A stretch of DNA of 64,000 nucleotides from Lachnospiraceae bacterium XBB2008 (lineage in GTDB: Bacteria > Bacillota > Clostridia > Lachnospirales > Lachnospiraceae): assembly GCA_900102235.1 (NCBI GenBank), contig FMVL01000006.1, positions 124,001 through 188,000 of the forward strand, written 5' to 3'. The notes below the pieces were generated by a model, which ran no database searches, was not told where the DNA came from, and worked only from the letters and a program-made list of their open reading frames with translations. Position numbers and translations under genes: made by a program. Positions 63,259-64,000 of this stretch are shown piece after piece. The stretch's first letter is position 1. Each line of letters opens with the position of its first letter.

Positions 63259-63729
63259 ATGAGATACCATGACATAACAAAAGACGATATGAGAAACGGC
63301 CCCGGCCTTCGCGCGGTACTCTGGGTATCGGGATGCGAGCACCACTGTCCCGGATGCCAGAACCCCGTGACATGGGATCCCGATGACGGTCTCCTTTTCG
63401 ATGACAGAGCGCACGATGAACTTATGGAGATCCTGGGCCGGGATTATATATCCGGACTTACATTAAGCGGAGGTGATCCTCTGTATCCGGCCAATCGCGA
63501 GGAAGTTACGGCACTTTGCCGCGAGGTCAGGGACAGATGGCCCGACAAAAGCATCTGGCTTTATACAGGATATGATTATGCGGACGTGCGGGACCTGGAA
63601 GTGATGAGATATATCGATACGGTCATTGACGGGCGCTATGAAGAGGACTTAAGGGATGTGAAGCTCCACTGGAGGGGATCGTCAAATCAGAATGTCATAA
63701 AAGTCGAACATGACGACAGGGAGGAATAA
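63259..63729 (+). CDS. nrdG: Anaerobic ribonucleotide reductase activating protein
   Basis: The 156-residue radical SAM enzyme has the cluster motif CEHHCPGC (C-x3-C-x2-C) and LTLSGGDPLYPANREEV. It installs the glycyl radical in NrdD. ATG 63259 is chosen because the family sequence begins MRYHDITKDD; a longer in-frame start lies inside nrdD. dut begins right after its stop. Confidence 0.96.
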   Translation: MRYHDITKDDMRNGPGLRAVLWVSGCEHHCPGCQNPVTWDPDDGLLFDDRAHDELMEILGRDYISGLTLSGGDPLYPANREEVTALCREVRDRWPDKSIWLYTGYDYADVRDLEVMRYIDTVIDGRYEEDLRDVKLHWRGSSNQNVIKVEHDDREE

Positions 63730-64000
63730 ATGACTCAGACACTTGATATCAAGTATTTCAGTGATAAAATAGATAAGCTTGAATATATCGACGGAAAATC
63801 CGACTGGATAGATCTGCGTGCATCCGAGGAAGTCGAGTTTAAACAGGGAGAGTTCAAACTGATCCCTCTCGGAATAGGCATAAGACTTCCCAAGGGATAT
63901 GAAGCACATGTGGTTCCCCGCAGTTCCACATTCAAGAACTACGGGCTCATCCAGGCCAATCATATGGGCGTGATCGACTGCTCATATTGCGGAGACAACG
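63730..64000 (+). CDS. dut: dUTP diphosphatase, N-terminal part (cut by window end)
   Basis: The first 90 codons show the dUTPase fold: FKLIPLGIGIRLPKGYEA, VPRSSTFKNYG (motif 2) and ANHMGVIDCSYCGDN (motif 3). It removes dUTP and makes dUMP for thymidylate synthesis. GAGG lies 5-6 bases before the ATG and the gene is adjacent to the nrdG stop, so nrdD-nrdG-dut form a dNTP operon. The rest lies outside the window. Confidence 0.88.
   Translation, partial: MTQTLDIKYFSDKIDKLEYIDGKSDWIDLRASEEVEFKQGEFKLIPLGIGIRLPKGYEAHVVPRSSTFKNYGLIQANHMGVIDCSYCGDN

Noticed and set aside
1-64000. Insertion sequences, prophage or integrase genes
   Set aside because: No transposase, integrase or phage structural motif was seen in any long open frame.

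Overview
The window looks like chromosomal DNA from a strictly anaerobic, Gram-positive member of the Clostridia, most likely the Lachnospiraceae (Butyrivibrio/Roseburia-like gut or rumen bacteria). Supporting signs are AGGAGG-type ribosome binding sites, sigma-A-like promoters, oxygen-independent enzymes (NrdD/NrdG class III ribonucleotide reductase, NfnAB-type transhydrogenase, Fhs/FolD folate enzymes), the Rex redox repressor, and a phoH/HD-membrane-protein/ybeY neighbourhood typical of Firmicutes. No insertion sequence, prophage, CRISPR array or rRNA was seen. The gene content is mostly housekeeping, with small accessory patches.

Layout. 1-4.7 kb (+): alpha-glucan and galactoside use: the end of a GlgB-like protein with an altered active site and a coiled-coil tail, then malQ and a GH36 alpha-galactosidase. 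4.7-7.0 kb (-): an esterase remnant, a 2-hydroxyacid dehydrogenase, a YitT/YczE-type membrane protein and a Dabb protein. 7.2-10.8 kb (+): a small membrane protein, a GGDEF/EAL protein, a TrmH/SpoU methyltransferase and a membrane protein. 10.8-13.7 kb: an accessory patch with a zinc-ribbon lipoprotein, a 22-bp tandem array, two unknown membrane proteins, a 28-bp tandem array and a GNAT acetyltransferase. 13.8-18.3 kb: tRNA-Thr (-), a GT2-GtrA protein, galE, a YitT protein and a PurF homologue with Ser in place of the catalytic Cys.

18.3-29.3 kb: tmcAL diverges from rex, and a Rex-like operator overlaps both promoters. An unknown coiled-coil gene, nnr, alr, yebC, a membrane protein with an acidic Pro/Ala-rich tail and ftsK follow. 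29.3-47.8 kb: a long co-directional stretch carrying fhs-folD, a zinc-ribbon/TPR/chitobiase-C membrane protein, nfnAB, pyrimidine nucleoside phosphorylase, phoH, a shortened PgpH-like protein with a broken HD motif, ybeY, a flippase, two FAD oxidoreductases, proB, 5-formyl-THF cyclo-ligase, proA and a VanZ-like gene.

47.8-54.6 kb (-): the potABCD polyamine transporter, followed in the same direction by a 769-residue protein with an N-terminal acetyltransferase fold and a C-terminal membrane anchor, then a ThiT-like membrane protein. 54.8-64 kb (+): a beta-propeller lactonase-like protein, purine nucleoside phosphorylase, cytidine deaminase, an amidohydrolase, a membrane-anchored MutS-like ATPase, rnhA, a small membrane protein, nrdD, nrdG and the start of dut.

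The least explained element is the 769-residue acetyltransferase/membrane fusion attached to the polyamine transporter operon. Next come the proteins with changed catalytic residues (GlgB-like, PurF-like, PgpH-like) and the two intergenic tandem arrays at 11.7 and 13.1 kb. All calls rest on reading the sequence; no database search was run.
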